NCBI GenBank assembly: GCA_016788485.1
Contig: JAEUSV010000078.1
Location: forward strand, 1 to 41,897
Direction: 5' to 3'
Source of the DNA: Flavobacteriales bacterium
Lineage (GTDB): Bacteria > Bacteroidota > Bacteroidia > Flavobacteriales_F > PHOS-HE28
DNA length: 41,897 nt
In this document: piece by piece, positions 26,201 to 34,979 of the stretch
Layout of the letters: every line of letters begins with the position of its first letter
How positions within the stretch are numbered: the first letter of the stretch is position 1
Notes under the pieces: generated by a model
What the model saw: the letters and a program-made list of their open reading frames with translations, nothing else
The model's database searches: none
Told to the model about the DNA's origin: nothing
Position numbers and translations under genes: made by a program

Positions 26201-27093
26201 ACACCTGCACCGTCACCGATGCCAAGGGTTGCACAAGCATGGGCTCCGCCAGCATCACGATCACCCCCACGGATCCGTGCACGGGCACTCGCACGGAAAC
26301 GCAGGCGGCTTGGGGCGCTACGGCCGGTACAGCGGCCACCTACCTCACGGGCAACTTCGCTGCGGCCTTCCCCAACGGCCTCACCATCGGCTGTACGCGA
26401 CGGCTGGTGCTCACGAGCGCCACAGCGGTCATCAACTTCCTGCCTTCGACCGGTACCAGTGCCGTGCTGCCCAGTGGCACGCTCACCAACCCCACCACCT
26501 ATGGCAATTCACTGGCTGGTGAGCTGGTGGCCGCGAAGCTGAGCGTGCGCTTCGATGAGTTGAACGCGGCGTTCAGCCCTGCGAGCGTGCTGCTCAAGAA
26601 CATGGTGGTCGCCAGCGGCACCTTCGCCGGATGGACGGTGCAGCAGGTGATCGATGAGGCCGACCGGAAGATCGGCGGCTGCGGAGGCCTGTACACGCGG
26701 TCCTCGTTGAACACTGCGCTCGCGGCCATCAACAACGGCTACGCGGGCGGCACCTCCGCCAGCGGTTACCTGGTGTGTCCCACCGCGCGTGCAGGACTGG
26801 AAGCGCCCGTTGCTTTGCAGGAAGCCGAGGAGCTCGGTCTGCGCGTGTACCCGAACCCGGTCTCAGACATCGCCACCATCGAAGTGGTGTCCGAAGGTCC
26901 CGTTGATGGAGAGTTGGACCTGGTGATCATGGCGGTGAGCGGCCAGGTGGTGCACCAACGCACGGTCATCATGGACGATGCATCGGGCATCACGAGGCTC
27001 GATTGGGACGCCTCGGGTGTACCGCCGGGCATGTACCTCTTGATGGTCGCCGGTAAGGGTCATCGTGCCATGTTCCGATCGGTGGTGGAGTGA
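23233..27093 (+). CDS. T9SS type A secreted multidomain protein with gingipain (C25)-like domain
   Basis: 1,286 aa from ATG at 23233, chosen for its signal peptide (MLRSVLSCAVLSFAIGALAQ). In order: a fibronectin III-like domain (residues about 24-115); a C25-like fold (about 120-480) with VFIIGHVPVPYSG and the C25-type closing motif LMGDPTLR; a second FN3-like domain (about 486-576); a Cys-rich CNDGNACTVNDVYNSSCQC segment; four Ig-like repeats of about 78 aa (about 626-938); a PKD-like module; an uncharacterised domain (about 1013-1185); and a T9SS type A sorting domain (YPNPVSD, GMYLLMV). At the positions expected for the C25 catalytic His and Cys I read Gly356 (YSSGGG) and Ser398 (SYFGDW), so it may be a non-peptidase. 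It should be surface-attached or released by T9SS. Confidence 0.85.
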   Translation: MLRSVLSCAVLSFAIGALAQSASERAAVQLTASVQASPPSITLSWKAIAGTTSFQVYRKLRSDAAWGSLLASPAATAIQYTDNTVSIGTAYEYKVVRVSNGVTGTGYVSSGIQLPVTDARGKILLLVDNTLAVPLAAELTQLARDLKADGWTVLRSDVSPSAAVSSVRSTVIAQYNTDPSNFRSVFIIGHVPVPYSGNINPDGHSSHLGAWPCDAYYADVNGTWTDNTVNSTGGYPKNQNVPGDGKFDQSDLPSAIELRVGRVDMNNMPAFPLSEVELTRAYLNKLHNYKVKAWAPQVRGMMFDNLQWVSNPLAASGWRSMAPLTGHTTISAPYQYGTPFKTLIDGQSHLWTYSSGGGLQGSVNNTLTFNGADNVGTTEDYALLAGGMDGVFNMSFGSYFGDWDNPNNFLRAPLAHGDALTNVWSSIPAWYFHHMGMGEPIGNSMIATLNNTGLYTPLTDGWQSSIGRVHLALMGDPTLRQAMVAPPTNLSVTNSAGVAAFTWAASAETVQGYHLYSISASGAITRLTTNPVTGTSHQSPTIPFVSGAEYMVRAVKLQTSPSGSYYDLSLGALAIASGSGSPPATPDCLGVSGGTALPGTSCNDGNACTVNDVYNSSCQCVGTPVTVTAFITAAGPTTFCNGGSVVLNANTGAGLTYQWRNNGTAISGATASSHTATAAGSYTVVVSNGSCSTTSAAVTVSVTNNLIANISTTMPQLFCQGGSCVLTANTGAGYTYQWFRNGTAINGATSINYAATTSGGYSVQVSSGGCSALSTNTPVQVDPAPAATITAAGATTFCTGGSVVLNANTGSGLTYQWRRDGAAITGATTASLTATLAGSYTVVVANSACSTTSAAMVVSVGSALAPTISASGSTAFCAGGQVVLSTTSGTGLSYQWRNNGTAIAGATSASYTATAAGTYSVLVSNGSCSGTSGNTAVSVSAAPSVACTANAPAQTVSATATGGMAPYTYAWSTSPVQTTATATVTASGTYTCTVTDAKGCTSMGSASITITPTDPCTGTRTETQAAWGATAGTAATYLTGNFAAAFPNGLTIGCTRRLVLTSATAVINFLPSTGTSAVLPSGTLTNPTTYGNSLAGELVAAKLSVRFDELNAAFSPASVLLKNMVVASGTFAGWTVQQVIDEADRKIGGCGGLYTRSSLNTALAAINNGYAGGTSASGYLVCPTARAGLEAPVALQEAEELGLRVYPNPVSDIATIEVVSEGPVDGELDLVIMAVSGQVVHQRTVIMDDASGITRLDWDASGVPPGMYLLMVAGKGHRAMFRSVVE

Positions 27094-27102
27094 TCCGCCG
27101 GG

Positions 27103-27130
27103 GCGTTCCGTTGTGAAGATGACGGAACGC
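27103..27130. terminator. Hairpin after the C25-like gene
   Basis: GCGTTCCGT pairs perfectly with ACGGAACGC across a 10-base loop, starting 10 bp past the stop at 27093. No T-run follows, so it may be a weak terminator or an mRNA-stabilising stem between the two T9SS genes. Confidence 0.35.
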
Positions 27131-27181
27131 ATGGCGTTGATGGATGGGCAGGGCGTTCCTTCGTGGAAAGTCCATGGTCCC

Positions 27182-28045
27182 ATGCATCGAATGCTCCTGG
27201 TCCCAATGCTGCTCTGTGCTGGCGCCCAGGCACAATCCGTGATCGAGGCCTTCCCCGGCACGCCCGACCTCGACGGCGTGGTGGCCAGCGGCGAATGGGA
27301 CCTTGCGCCCACCATCGGCATCGGCACGGCGCCAGGTGACACCTGCAGGGTGGCCGTGATGACCGACGCGAACGGTGCGTACTTCGCCTTCATGGGCCAT
27401 TTGGAGAGCAGCAACGCGCTCTTCCCGGAAGTGCTGCTGGATACACAGCATGATCGCACGGCCGCCTGGAACACCGACGACCATTGGTTCCATGTGTCGG
27501 CGACCGACTGCCATGATCAAGGGGCATACGGCGTGTACAGCAACTGCCTGCTCGTGCAACCCGATTGGACCGGCGTGCCGAACCTCACCCCGGGTGCGCC
27601 CATCACCGATACCGTCGAGATCGGGATCCCGTGGACCAAGCTCGCGCTGGCGCCGGTGGAAGGCGACAGCATCGGGCTGTGCCTTCTGGTCACGAACACC
27701 GCGAGCACCTGGCGGCTGTGGCCCGATGGAGCATCACGGCTGGCGCCGGTCACGTGGGGTCACCTGGTCGTGCCGTTCTGGAACGGGATGGCGGAACCAT
27801 GTCGCGGCACGGCCTTGGACGTATGGCCGAACCCCGTGGCGGATGCGGTGAACCTGGCGATGCCTGGAACGAGCGGTCCTGTGAACGTGCGGATCATCGA
27901 TGTGAACGGCTGCGAAGTGCTCGCTCGTCGGGTAGCCATGCCGACCCGGATCGCCATTGCGGAATTGCCGGCAGGGACCTATCTGTGCTCGGTGGTGACC
28001 TCGGATGGAGAGCGCATCGTCCGACGGCTCGCGGTGGTGCGTTGA
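27182..28045 (+). CDS. T9SS type A secreted protein with CBM9-like domain
   Basis: 287 aa from ATG at 27182, starting a signal peptide (MHRMLLVPMLLCAGAQAQ). Residues about 22-200 resemble a family 9 carbohydrate-binding beta-sandwich: the opening PDLDGVVASGEWDLAP, a central LDTQHDRTAAWNTDDHWFHV and VEIGIPWTKL are typical. The last 75 residues are a T9SS type A sorting domain (DVWPNPVADAVNL, LPAGTYLCSVVTSDGERIVR). It is probably exported to the surface to bind a glycan, possibly with the larger protein just upstream. The CBM9 call is by pattern only; the ligand is unknown. Confidence 0.8.
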   Translation: MHRMLLVPMLLCAGAQAQSVIEAFPGTPDLDGVVASGEWDLAPTIGIGTAPGDTCRVAVMTDANGAYFAFMGHLESSNALFPEVLLDTQHDRTAAWNTDDHWFHVSATDCHDQGAYGVYSNCLLVQPDWTGVPNLTPGAPITDTVEIGIPWTKLALAPVEGDSIGLCLLVTNTASTWRLWPDGASRLAPVTWGHLVVPFWNGMAEPCRGTALDVWPNPVADAVNLAMPGTSGPVNVRIIDVNGCEVLARRVAMPTRIAIAELPAGTYLCSVVTSDGERIVRRLAVVR

Positions 28046-28053
28046 ACGGCGCC

Positions 28054-28061
28054 TACCTTCG
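28054..28061 (+). promoter_or_regulatory. Putative -7 box TACCTTCG, leaderless layout
   Basis: One mismatch from TAnnTTTG, followed by four bases and the ATG at 28066. It lies just past the stop of the preceding gene, so the membrane protein could have its own promoter. Confidence 0.35.
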
Positions 28062-28065
28062 GAGC

Positions 28066-28566
28066 ATGAGCTCCGAACTCCGCACGGCCATCGATGTGTA
28101 CTTCCGCGGCGAACGCGCCGAGATGATCGCCTTCCTCGCCTTCGGGTTTGTGCTGGTGTTGGCGGCCGTGCTCCTGTGGATCTCGGCGGACCGCTTCGCA
28201 CGTGCGCTGTCCGTGACGCTCGGCCTGATCGCGGTGGTGGCGTTCAGCGTGGCGGTACCGCTGCTGCTGCGCGATGGCCCGCATGCCGAACGGTTGCGCG
28301 AACGGCTGGCACAAGGGGAGGAGGCCGGCGTTCGCGCGGATGAGGGTGCGCGCATGGCCGTGGTGAACCGCAACTATGCCTATTACCGGTACCTCTATGC
28401 GGCGTGCCTGCTGGCCGCGGCGGCGCTCATGCTGTTCTGGCGCACCCCGACCACCTCGGGAATCGCCGTGGGCCTGATGGTCTTCGCCGCTACAGGTCTG
28501 GTGGTGGACCACTACTCCGAGTCGCGCGCGGCGGTCTACGCGCAGCAGTTGCAGGCGGTGCGCTGA
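28066..28566 (+). CDS. Small four-helix membrane protein, unknown function
   Basis: 166 aa from ATG at 28066. Four hydrophobic segments are visible at about residues 20-40 (MIAFLAFGFVLVLAAVLLWI), 48-68, 105-125 (YAACLLAAAALMLFW) and 130-148. A charged loop of about 35 residues sits between the second and third. It looks like an inner-membrane protein; I recognise no family. The gene begins 21 bp after the CBM9-like gene and its stop directly abuts the convergent S41 peptidase stop. Confidence 0.78.
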   Translation: MSSELRTAIDVYFRGERAEMIAFLAFGFVLVLAAVLLWISADRFARALSVTLGLIAVVAFSVAVPLLLRDGPHAERLRERLAQGEEAGVRADEGARMAVVNRNYAYYRYLYAACLLAAAALMLFWRTPTTSGIAVGLMVFAATGLVVDHYSESRAAVYAQQLQAVR

Positions 28567-29931
28567 TCACGCGCCACCGCGACGTTCACGTTCCATGCGC
28601 TTCACCACATCGAGCTCGGCATCGGTACCGAGCCGGTGGTCCTCGTACCGCCAGGGCACGGCCACATCGGGCATCACCCCCACGCGCTTGCTCTCCCCAC
28701 AGGGACACCACCGGAACTGGTGCGAGGCCAGGAAGCGCTGCCCCGTGTGCGGCAGTTGGAGCACGATGGGCTCATCGAAGAACACCTGCGTGCCGCCGGT
28801 CTCGCGCCCTACGAGCTTGCCCGCGCCGTAGCACTGGATGGTGGCGGCCAGCACCGTCGCACTGCTGAAGGTGTGTTCGTTCACAAGCACGTACACCGCT
28901 CCCGTGAAGCGCTTCGTGTTGTCCACGGCACGCGACAGGTCCGCATCGTACGTGATCGTGTGCGTGCTGTCGACGTTCGGGTATTGCAGCCTGCTGTACT
29001 TGATGCTCACCCGGGGGTATTGCGTGAACTTCCGGTCGGTGAGGTAGGTGAGGAGCGTGTCGCCGTGCGCGGTGCTGCCCCCACCGTTGTCGCGCAGGTC
29101 GATCACCAGCGCCTGGTAGCGGTCGCGTTCCAGCACGGTGAAGACCGAATCGCAGAACGCGGCGAAGCGGTCCTTGTCCGCGCAGCGGTCGATGTCGAGC
29201 ATGCCGATGCCCTCGCCGGCGTCGTGGAAGGTGAAGTGCGGGCTCTGTGGCCGGAACAGCTGTTCCAGCGTTATGCCGGTGAGCGTCACGCTGTCCTGCG
29301 GCACGGTGGGTGTGCGCAGCCGCAGCGTCCAGGTGCTGTCGAAACCGTACCACGCGTTCAGCATGCGCGGCAGCAGGAAGGCCATGTAGTCCTCCTCGCT
29401 CCACGGGCGCTCGTGGTTGGCGAGCATGCGCAGGTCCTGCACGATGGTGCGCATGGGCGTGCCGTTGATCGCGGTGATCTCGGCGTAAGGTGGCAGGGTG
29501 TCGCCGGCGAGCGTGCGCTTCACGTACGCGCGACCCTCGTGCAGCTCCACCTGCACGGGCAGGAAGCGCCCGCCCTGCTCCGCGTAATGGCGCACATGGT
29601 CATAGGGGAACACCAGCAGCGTGTGCGCGTCCTTCACCAGGTCGAACAGCGGCAGCACGTGGCGGTAGAAGCCCATCGCGTCCATGGGCTTGTCGATGCC
29701 CTTGCGCAGCACCTGGTGCAGGCTGTCGAAGGTGGCCTTCGGGTGCGCGTGGTACAGGTCGTAGTGCGCGCTGTCCAGCTGCCGCACCAGCACGTCGAGG
29801 TCCTCGCGGAGTTGCTCCGGCGGGAAGGTTGGGTAGGTGTAGTGGCTCTGCGTTACCGATGTGGATGCACGTTCGCCACAGCCTTGCAGGGTAAGGAACA
29901 GGAGGACGAAAAGGGCGCACAGTTGACGCAT
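28567..29931 (-). CDS. S41 family peptidase lipoprotein
   Basis: 454 aa with a lipobox (LQGC, Cys18). The C-terminal half is an S41 catalytic domain: VIDLRDNGGGST, the nucleophile region EHTFSSATVLAA, then LVGRETGG, the tricorn-like subtype rather than the Ser-Lys CtpA subtype. The N-terminal half (residues about 35-250) has VKDAHTLLVF and a PDZ-like stretch (YAEITAINGTPMRTIVQDL). It is probably a periplasm-facing lipoprotein that cleaves peptides or damaged proteins. It is the last gene of the panC-to-radA operon, 4 bp after the radA stop, though it has no obvious link to RadA function. Confidence 0.88.
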   Translation of the reverse strand: MRQLCALFVLLFLTLQGCGERASTSVTQSHYTYPTFPPEQLREDLDVLVRQLDSAHYDLYHAHPKATFDSLHQVLRKGIDKPMDAMGFYRHVLPLFDLVKDAHTLLVFPYDHVRHYAEQGGRFLPVQVELHEGRAYVKRTLAGDTLPPYAEITAINGTPMRTIVQDLRMLANHERPWSEEDYMAFLLPRMLNAWYGFDSTWTLRLRTPTVPQDSVTLTGITLEQLFRPQSPHFTFHDAGEGIGMLDIDRCADKDRFAAFCDSVFTVLERDRYQALVIDLRDNGGGSTAHGDTLLTYLTDRKFTQYPRVSIKYSRLQYPNVDSTHTITYDADLSRAVDNTKRFTGAVYVLVNEHTFSSATVLAATIQCYGAGKLVGRETGGTQVFFDEPIVLQLPHTGQRFLASHQFRWCPCGESKRVGVMPDVAVPWRYEDHRLGTDAELDVVKRMERERRGGA

Positions 29932-29935
29932 GGCA

Positions 29936-31321
29936 TCACCCGAACAACGCGCTCAGCACCTCGTTCACCTGCCCCACCTGCACCAGCTCGATGCCCTTCA
30001 CCGGGCCGATGCCCTTGGTGCCCTTGGGCACGAACACGCGGGCGAAGCCGAGCTTCTGCGCTTCGGCGATGCGCTGTTCGGTGCGCGTCACGGGGCGGAT
30101 CTCGCCGGTGAGGCCCACTTCGCCGCAGAACGCGGTGTCCATGGGGATGGCGATGTCGGCGTTGCTGCTGAGCACGGCGCACACCACGGCCAGGTCGATC
30201 GCGGGCTCCTCCACGCGGAAGCCGCCGGCCAGGTTGAGGAACACGTCCTTCTGCCCGAGCCGGAAGCCGCAGCGCTTCTCCAGCACGGCGAGCAGCATGT
30301 TCAGGCGGCGCAGGTCGAAGCCGGTGGCGCTGCGCTGCGGCGTGCCGTACACCGCGCTGCTCACCAGGGCCTGCACCTCGATCAGCAGGGGGCGTTGTCC
30401 TTCAAGCGTCGCGCTCACGGCCACGCCGCTGGGGCGCTCGCGGCGGTCGCCGAGCAGTACTTGACTAGGATCCTCCACGGCGGCGAGGCCCGTGCCGTGC
30501 ATCTCATAGATGCCGAGCTCGTTGGTGCTGCCGAAGCGGTTCTTCAACGGGCGCAGCAGGCGGTACGCATGGTCGCGGTCGCCCTCGAACTGCAGCACGC
30601 AGTCCACCATGTGCTCAAGCACCTTCGGCCCGGCGATGAAGCCGTCCTTGGTGATGTGGCCGATGAGCACGAAGGGCACATCGGTGGCCTTGGCGAAGCG
30701 CATGATCTCGGCAGTGCATTCGCGCACCTGGCCCACGCTGCCCGGGCTCGCATCGAGCGTGGCGGTGTGGAGCGTCTGCACGCTGTCGATCACCACCAGC
30801 CCCGGCTCCAGCGCCTCGATGTGCTTGAAGATGTTCTGGGTGTTGGTCTCGGTAAGCACGTAGCACCCGCTCCCTGCCTCTGTCCCTGCTCCGACCTCCT
30901 GCTGCAAGCGCTCCGCCCGCATCTTCACCTGGTGCTCGCTCTCCTCGCCGGAGACGTACAGCGTCTTGAGATGCGGGTTGCGCAGCGCGGTCTGCAGCAG
31001 CAGGGTGCTCTTGCCGATGCCGGGCTCACCGCCGATGAGCGTGATGCTGCCGGGCACGAGGCCGCCGCCCATCACGCGGGCGAGCTCGCGGTCGCTGAGC
31101 GGTATCCGCGGGCCGTCCTGCGCGGGGATGTCACCGATGGCGACGGGCTTCGGCGTGCGGCCCTTCACGCTGGCCGGTGTGCCGCGCTTCTCCTCCACGC
31201 GGTCGCGCACCTCCTCCACCAACGTGTTCCACTGCTTGCAGCTGGGGCATTGCCCGAGCCACTGCGGAAAGGCCGAGCCGCAGCTCTGGCAGACGTATTG
31301 GGAGCGGACCTTAGCGGCCAT
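29936..31321 (-). CDS. radA: DNA repair protein RadA
   Basis: 461 aa, standard length. N-terminal zinc finger with C11, C14, C25 and C28 ([18 protein letters not shown]), Walker [11 protein letters not shown] at 97-106, Walker B LVVIDS at about 175-180, the RadA-specific KNRFG at 260-264, and a C-terminal Lon-like domain ([20 protein letters not shown]). RadA is a DnaB-like helicase that drives branch migration of recombination intermediates. The start overlaps the end of rfaE2 by 11 bp, and it is embedded in the panC operon. Confidence 0.97.
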   Translation of the reverse strand: MAAKVRSQYVCQSCGSAFPQWLGQCPSCKQWNTLVEEVRDRVEEKRGTPASVKGRTPKPVAIGDIPAQDGPRIPLSDRELARVMGGGLVPGSITLIGGEPGIGKSTLLLQTALRNPHLKTLYVSGEESEHQVKMRAERLQQEVGAGTEAGSGCYVLTETNTQNIFKHIEALEPGLVVIDSVQTLHTATLDASPGSVGQVRECTAEIMRFAKATDVPFVLIGHITKDGFIAGPKVLEHMVDCVLQFEGDRDHAYRLLRPLKNRFGSTNELGIYEMHGTGLAAVEDPSQVLLGDRRERPSGVAVSATLEGQRPLLIEVQALVSSAVYGTPQRSATGFDLRRLNMLLAVLEKRCGFRLGQKDVFLNLAGGFRVEEPAIDLAVVCAVLSSNADIAIPMDTAFCGEVGLTGEIRPVTRTEQRIAEAQKLGFARVFVPKGTKGIGPVKGIELVQVGQVNEVLSALFG

Positions 31322-31817
31322 TGCGGATCTTCTCGACCAGGGCGGTGGTGGAGAAGCCGTCCACGAGCTTCAGGCTGTGCACGCTGCCGCCGCGGGCCTT
31401 CACCACGTCGGCTCCCACGATCTGCTCGGGCTTCCAGTCGCCGCCCTTGGCCAGCACATCGGGCTGCAGCGCGGTGATCAGCTCCAGCGGCGTGTCCTCG
31501 TCGAAGATCACCACGGCGTCCACACAGCGCAGGGCGGCCAGCACCTTCGCGCGGCTCTGCTCGTCGTTGAGCGGGCGGTCGGCGCCCTTGCCGAGGCGGC
31601 GCACGCTGGCATCGCTGTTCACGCCCACCACCAGGCGGTCGCCGAGGGCGGCTGCCTCCTGCAGGTACTCCACGTGGCCGCGGTGCAGGATGTCGAAGCA
31701 GCCGTTGGTGAACACGATGCGGTCGCTCTTCAGGCGCCACACGTTCACCATGCGCGTGGCGCTGATGCGGTCCAGGATACGCTTGTCGGTGGCGGGGGTG
31801 GCGACGTCGGCGGTCAT
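31311..31817 (-). CDS. rfaE2: D-glycero-beta-D-manno-heptose 1-phosphate adenylyltransferase
   Basis: 168 aa from ATG at 31817. A nucleotidyltransferase with [15 protein letters not shown] (HxGH at 45-48), [16 protein letters not shown] and DTPLELI, matching the stand-alone cytidylyltransferase-like half of HldE. It transfers AMP to heptose-1-phosphate to make ADP-heptose for the lipopolysaccharide core. The kinase half is not in this window, so it must be a separate gene. The start overlaps the flippase-like stop as ATGA and the end overlaps radA by 11 bp. Confidence 0.93.
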   Translation of the reverse strand: MTADVATPATDKRILDRISATRMVNVWRLKSDRIVFTNGCFDILHRGHVEYLQEAAALGDRLVVGVNSDASVRRLGKGADRPLNDEQSRAKVLAALRCVDAVVIFDEDTPLELITALQPDVLAKGGDWKPEQIVGADVVKARGGSVHSLKLVDGFSTTALVEKIRNGR

Positions 31818-32833
31818 GCTTCGGGGCTTCGTTTCAGGGCCATCAAAAGTAGCGAGAGGCCTCCGAGCACGATCATCATCAGCGTCTGGGCCACCCACAG
31901 CAGCCAGCCCAGCGCCAGTGCATCGGGACGGATGAAGCCGCCGCCCGCCGGGGTGGCGAGGTACACGCTCACGATCATGGCCACGAACTGCGGGTACACG
32001 CCGATGCCGCCCTGCACCAGCCCGATGCCGATGGTGCCCGCCACGAAGCCGGCGAGGATGCCGGCCATGGGCACCGCCTCCATGCCGGGGATCGCCAGGA
32101 AGCCGAGGGCGAACATGCCCACGTAACAGGCCCAGATGAGCAGGGTGTGGAGCACGAAGGCGCCCTTCCGTTGCGTGCGGAACACGGCCTGCAGCCCCTG
32201 CCCGAAGCCGCGCACAAGGTCCATGAAGCGGGCACGCAGTGCGGGCCGCGTGAGCAGCAGCCAGGCCCCGACGGCGCCGGCCAGCACCAACCCGCCCAGG
32301 AGCCACCAGCCCAAGCCGCTGCCCTCGTCGGGCGCACGGCCCTGCGCCAGGCGGAAGGCGGCGATGCGCTGCTGGAAGAGGTCGAGCTTGTCCAGCTGGA
32401 GCAGCAGGGTGAGGCCGGCGATGCCCAACAGCATCAGCACATCGACCGCGCGTTCGGCCAGGATGGTGCCGAAGCCCTGCTCGAAGGGCACCTTGTCCGC
32501 GCGGTAGAGGGTGGCCGCGCGACTGGCCTCGCCCGCCCGGGGCAGGAAGAGGTTCATGAAGTAGCCGATCATCACGGCGTGGTAGCAGTTCCAGAAGCCG
32601 GGACGATGCCCCAGGGGCTCCAGCAGGTAGCGCCAGCGCCAGCCGCGGCTCATGTGCGAAAGCAGGCCCACCAACAGCGACAGGGCCACCCAGCCCATGC
32701 CCGCACCGCGCAGTGCGGTATAGAGCTCCTCGCGTTGTGCGGGGCCCAGGTCGTGGTACTGCTTGTAGATGAGCCACACCCCGATCGCGAGCGGGATGCC
32801 GAGCTTGAGGATGCCGGTGACGGCCTTCTTCAA
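31814..32833 (-). CDS. Lysylphosphatidylglycerol synthase TM-region / flippase-like membrane protein
   Basis: 339 aa if translation starts at TTG 32833, which overlaps the panD stop (ATTGA). No ATG lies at the start of the conserved region, and upstream codons in this frame run inside panD. It has 7-8 transmembrane helices and the UPF0104 family signatures: [45 protein letters not shown] and GGIGVYPQF. The family moves lipid-linked substrates or makes lysyl-phosphatidylglycerol in combination with other domains; the C-terminal catalytic domain of MprF is absent here. It sits in the inner membrane. The neighbour rfaE2 hints at envelope work, but the substrate is unknown. Confidence 0.88.
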   Translation of the reverse strand: MKKAVTGILKLGIPLAIGVWLIYKQYHDLGPAQREELYTALRGAGMGWVALSLLVGLLSHMSRGWRWRYLLEPLGHRPGFWNCYHAVMIGYFMNLFLPRAGEASRAATLYRADKVPFEQGFGTILAERAVDVLMLLGIAGLTLLLQLDKLDLFQQRIAAFRLAQGRAPDEGSGLGWWLLGGLVLAGAVGAWLLLTRPALRARFMDLVRGFGQGLQAVFRTQRKGAFVLHTLLIWACYVGMFALGFLAIPGMEAVPMAGILAGFVAGTIGIGLVQGGIGVYPQFVAMIVSVYLATPAGGGFIRPDALALGWLLWVAQTLMMIVLGGLSLLLMALKRSPEA

Positions 32834-33183
32834 TCCTTCAGCTTGTTGGTGCGCTCGTCGGGGAACACGATGGCGGGGCGGAAGTTCCGCGCCTCCTCCA
32901 CGGTCATCTGGGCATAGGAGATCACGATCACCACGTCGCCCACACTGGCGCGCAGGGCGGCCGGACCGTTCAGGCACACCTCGCCCGAGCCCCGTTTCCC
33001 CTTGATCACGTATGTCTCCAGGCGGTTGCCGTTGTTCACGTTCAGCACCTGCACCTTCTCGCCCTCCACCAGGCCCACGGCGTCGATGAGGTCCTCGTCG
33101 AGGGTGATGCTGCCGATGTAATCGACGTTGGCCTCGGTGACGGTGATGCGGTGGATCTTGGTCCGCAGGACTTCGATGGTCAT
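32830..33183 (-). CDS. panD: Aspartate 1-decarboxylase
   Basis: 117 aa, typical size for the pyruvoyl-dependent PanD proenzyme. The self-cleavage site Gly24-Ser25 (YIGSITLD) is present, which generates the pyruvoyl group, and NGPAA and [13 protein letters not shown] follow as in the family. It makes beta-alanine from aspartate for pantothenate synthesis. It lies 24 bp after panC on the same strand, with a possible internal box TAATTTCG (33203-33210) across the panC stop. Confidence 0.96.
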   Translation of the reverse strand: MTIEVLRTKIHRITVTEANVDYIGSITLDEDLIDAVGLVEGEKVQVLNVNNGNRLETYVIKGKRGSGEVCLNGPAALRASVGDVVIVISYAQMTVEEARNFRPAIVFPDERTNKLKD

Positions 33184-33207
33184 CGGCTCGGGGAAGGGGC
33201 GGCGAAA

Positions 33208-34053
33208 TTACCGCCGGAGGGTGATGTTGTCGATCAGGCGCACGGGGCCCACCTGCGCGGCCACCAGGGCCACCGCCTCATCGAGCCCGTTCCAGTCGGC
33301 GATGGGCTGCAGGGTGCGGGGGTGGGCGATGGCGAAATAATCCGTGACCACCCCGGGTTCGGCGGCCAGCGTGTTGCGCCCGGCCTCTTCGGCCTGGGTC
33401 ACGGTGCCCTTGAAGGCCAGGGCGGCGGCGGCCTGCAGGCTGCGGTACAGCACCAGGGCGGTGGTGCGTTCGGCGGGGGAGAGGCGCTGGTTGCGGGAGC
33501 TCAGGGCCAGCCCTTCGGCCGACCGCACGGTGGGCAGGCCCACGATCCGTTCGGGCCAGTGGTGCGTGGTTGCGGCGTGCTGGATGATGGCCAGCTGCTG
33601 GCGGTCCTTCTCGCCGAAGAGCGCCACATCGGGCCGCACATGGAAGAACAGGCGCTCCACCACGTTCACCACCCCTTGGAAGTGACCCGGCCTGCTCGGA
33701 CCTTCCAACACCTGGTCCAATGGGGCGAGGTCGTAGGTCTGGGGGGTGAAACCGGCGAAGATGCCCTCCTTTTCAGGGGCGAAAAGCATGTCGCACCCCG
33801 CCTTTTCCAGCAGCGCGCGGTCCTGCTCCAGCTGGCGCGGGTACTTGGCCAGGTCGTCCGCGTTGTTGAACTGCAACGGGTTCACGAAGATGCTGACGCC
33901 CACGGTGTTACCGCCTTCACGGGCGGCCTCCACCAAGGCCAGGTGCCCTGCGTGCAGGGCGCCCATGGTGGGTACCAGCGCCACCTTCCTTCCCGACCGG
34001 CGCTGGGTGGCGCTCCAGGTCGTCGCCCGGGCGGGGTCCACGATCAGTTCCAT
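33208..34053 (-). CDS. panC: Pantoate--beta-alanine ligase (pantothenate synthetase)
   Basis: 281 aa. Signature PTMGALHAGH at 28-37, SIFVNPLQFNNADDLAKYPR, FGEKDRQQLAII and LALSSRNQRL are all present. It joins pantoate and beta-alanine with ATP to give pantothenate. First gene of the six-gene minus operon (panC-panD-flippase-rfaE2-radA-S41). A TAGCTTTC box (one mismatch from TAnnTTTG) is upstream at 34081-34088. It diverges from the GlgA-like gene. Confidence 0.97.
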   Translation of the reverse strand: MELIVDPARATTWSATQRRSGRKVALVPTMGALHAGHLALVEAAREGGNTVGVSIFVNPLQFNNADDLAKYPRQLEQDRALLEKAGCDMLFAPEKEGIFAGFTPQTYDLAPLDQVLEGPSRPGHFQGVVNVVERLFFHVRPDVALFGEKDRQQLAIIQHAATTHHWPERIVGLPTVRSAEGLALSSRNQRLSPAERTTALVLYRSLQAAAALAFKGTVTQAEEAGRNTLAAEPGVVTDYFAIAHPRTLQPIADWNGLDEAVALVAAQVGPVRLIDNITLRR

Positions 34054-34097
34054 GGTCGGAAAAGGCCTTCAGAAGGGCGGAAAGCTAGGCCTCGTCG

Positions 34098-34128
34098 TTG
34101 AACTTCGCCCGGGAAGTCTATATTTTTG
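34098..34128 (+). promoter_or_regulatory. Bacteroidota-type promoter for the GlgA-like gene
   Basis: TTG at 34098-34100, a 20-bp spacer, then TATTTTTG at 34121-34128, an exact TAnnTTTG, inside an AT-rich patch that stands out in this GC-rich sequence. The ATG at 34155 is 26 bp further on. It probably drives the GlgA-like, DUF4270 and glmS genes. Confidence 0.65.
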
Positions 34129-34154
34129 TGGTCCCATTCCCCGAAACCATCCCG

Positions 34155-34976
34155 ATGAGCTTGAAGAACGCGAAGGTCCTGACCATCTCCCAGTACATCA
34201 TGCCGTTCACCGAAGGCACGGAGATGGCCCAGGCCGCCCGCCAGCTGCCCCAAGGCATGCTGGACCGGGGCAACGAGATCCGGGTGTTCATGCCGAAGTT
34301 CGGCTGCATCAACGAGCGTCGCCACCAGCTGCATGAGGTCATCCGCCTCAGTGGCATGAACCTGATCATCAACGACACGGACCACGCCCTGCTGATCAAG
34401 GTGGCCAGCGTGCCCAATGTGCGCATGCAGGTCTACTTCATCGACAACGAGGAGTACTTCAAGCGCAAGAGCACCACGCACGACGCCGAGGGCAATTTCC
34501 ACCCCGACAACGACGAGCGCGCCCTCTTCTTCGCACGCGGTGTGCTGGAAACGGTGCGCAAGCTGGGCTGGGCCCCGGACATCATCCACTGCCACGGCTG
34601 GATGACCGCCTTCGTGCCCCTGTACGTGAAGCACCACTTCAACGACGACCCGCACTTCGAGAACGCCAAGCTGGTGTTCAGCGTGTACGACGACAAGGCC
34701 GAGGCCATCGACAAGGACCTGGCCAAGAAGCTGACCCTGGAGGGCTTCAACAAGGACCTGCTCAAGGGCCTGAACAAGCCCACGACCGACGACCTCTACA
34801 AGCTGGGCGTGAGCATGAGCGACGCCGTGGTGAAGGGCAGCGCCAAGCTGGGCCGCACCCTGGAGAACGCCATCAAGGGCAGCGAAAAACCCATGCTGGG
34901 CTACACCAGTGAGGCCGACCGTCTGCAGGCGCACGCCGACTTCTATCATAACGTCCTGGAGGAAGCGTTGGTGTAA
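34155..34976 (+). CDS. GlgA-like protein: GT5 N-terminal domain only
   Basis: 273 aa from ATG at 34155. The sequence tracks the N-terminal Rossmann half of glycogen/starch synthases (VLTISQYIMPFTEGTEMAQA, DRGNEIRVFMPKFG, ERALFFARGVLE, PDIIHCHGWMTAFVPLYVKH), but ends before the C-terminal GT1-like half. The active-site KTGGL motif near the N-terminus reads TEGTE, and the HDW-type motif reads HGW. A full GlgA is about 470 aa. This shortened form next to panC is usual in Flavobacteria-type genomes, so it is likely a stable derived protein and not a fresh deletion. Catalysis is doubtful. Three bp separate it from the DUF4270 gene. Confidence 0.85.
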   Translation: MSLKNAKVLTISQYIMPFTEGTEMAQAARQLPQGMLDRGNEIRVFMPKFGCINERRHQLHEVIRLSGMNLIINDTDHALLIKVASVPNVRMQVYFIDNEEYFKRKSTTHDAEGNFHPDNDERALFFARGVLETVRKLGWAPDIIHCHGWMTAFVPLYVKHHFNDDPHFENAKLVFSVYDDKAEAIDKDLAKKLTLEGFNKDLLKGLNKPTTDDLYKLGVSMSDAVVKGSAKLGRTLENAIKGSEKPMLGYTSEADRLQAHADFYHNVLEEALV

Positions 34977-34979
34977 GCG

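Noticed and set aside
22887..27172. Shared 12-mer TCCTTCGTGGAA at about 22895 and 27156 upstream of both T9SS type A genes
   Set aside because: Only one short match with different flanks and distances to the starts; chance cannot be excluded.
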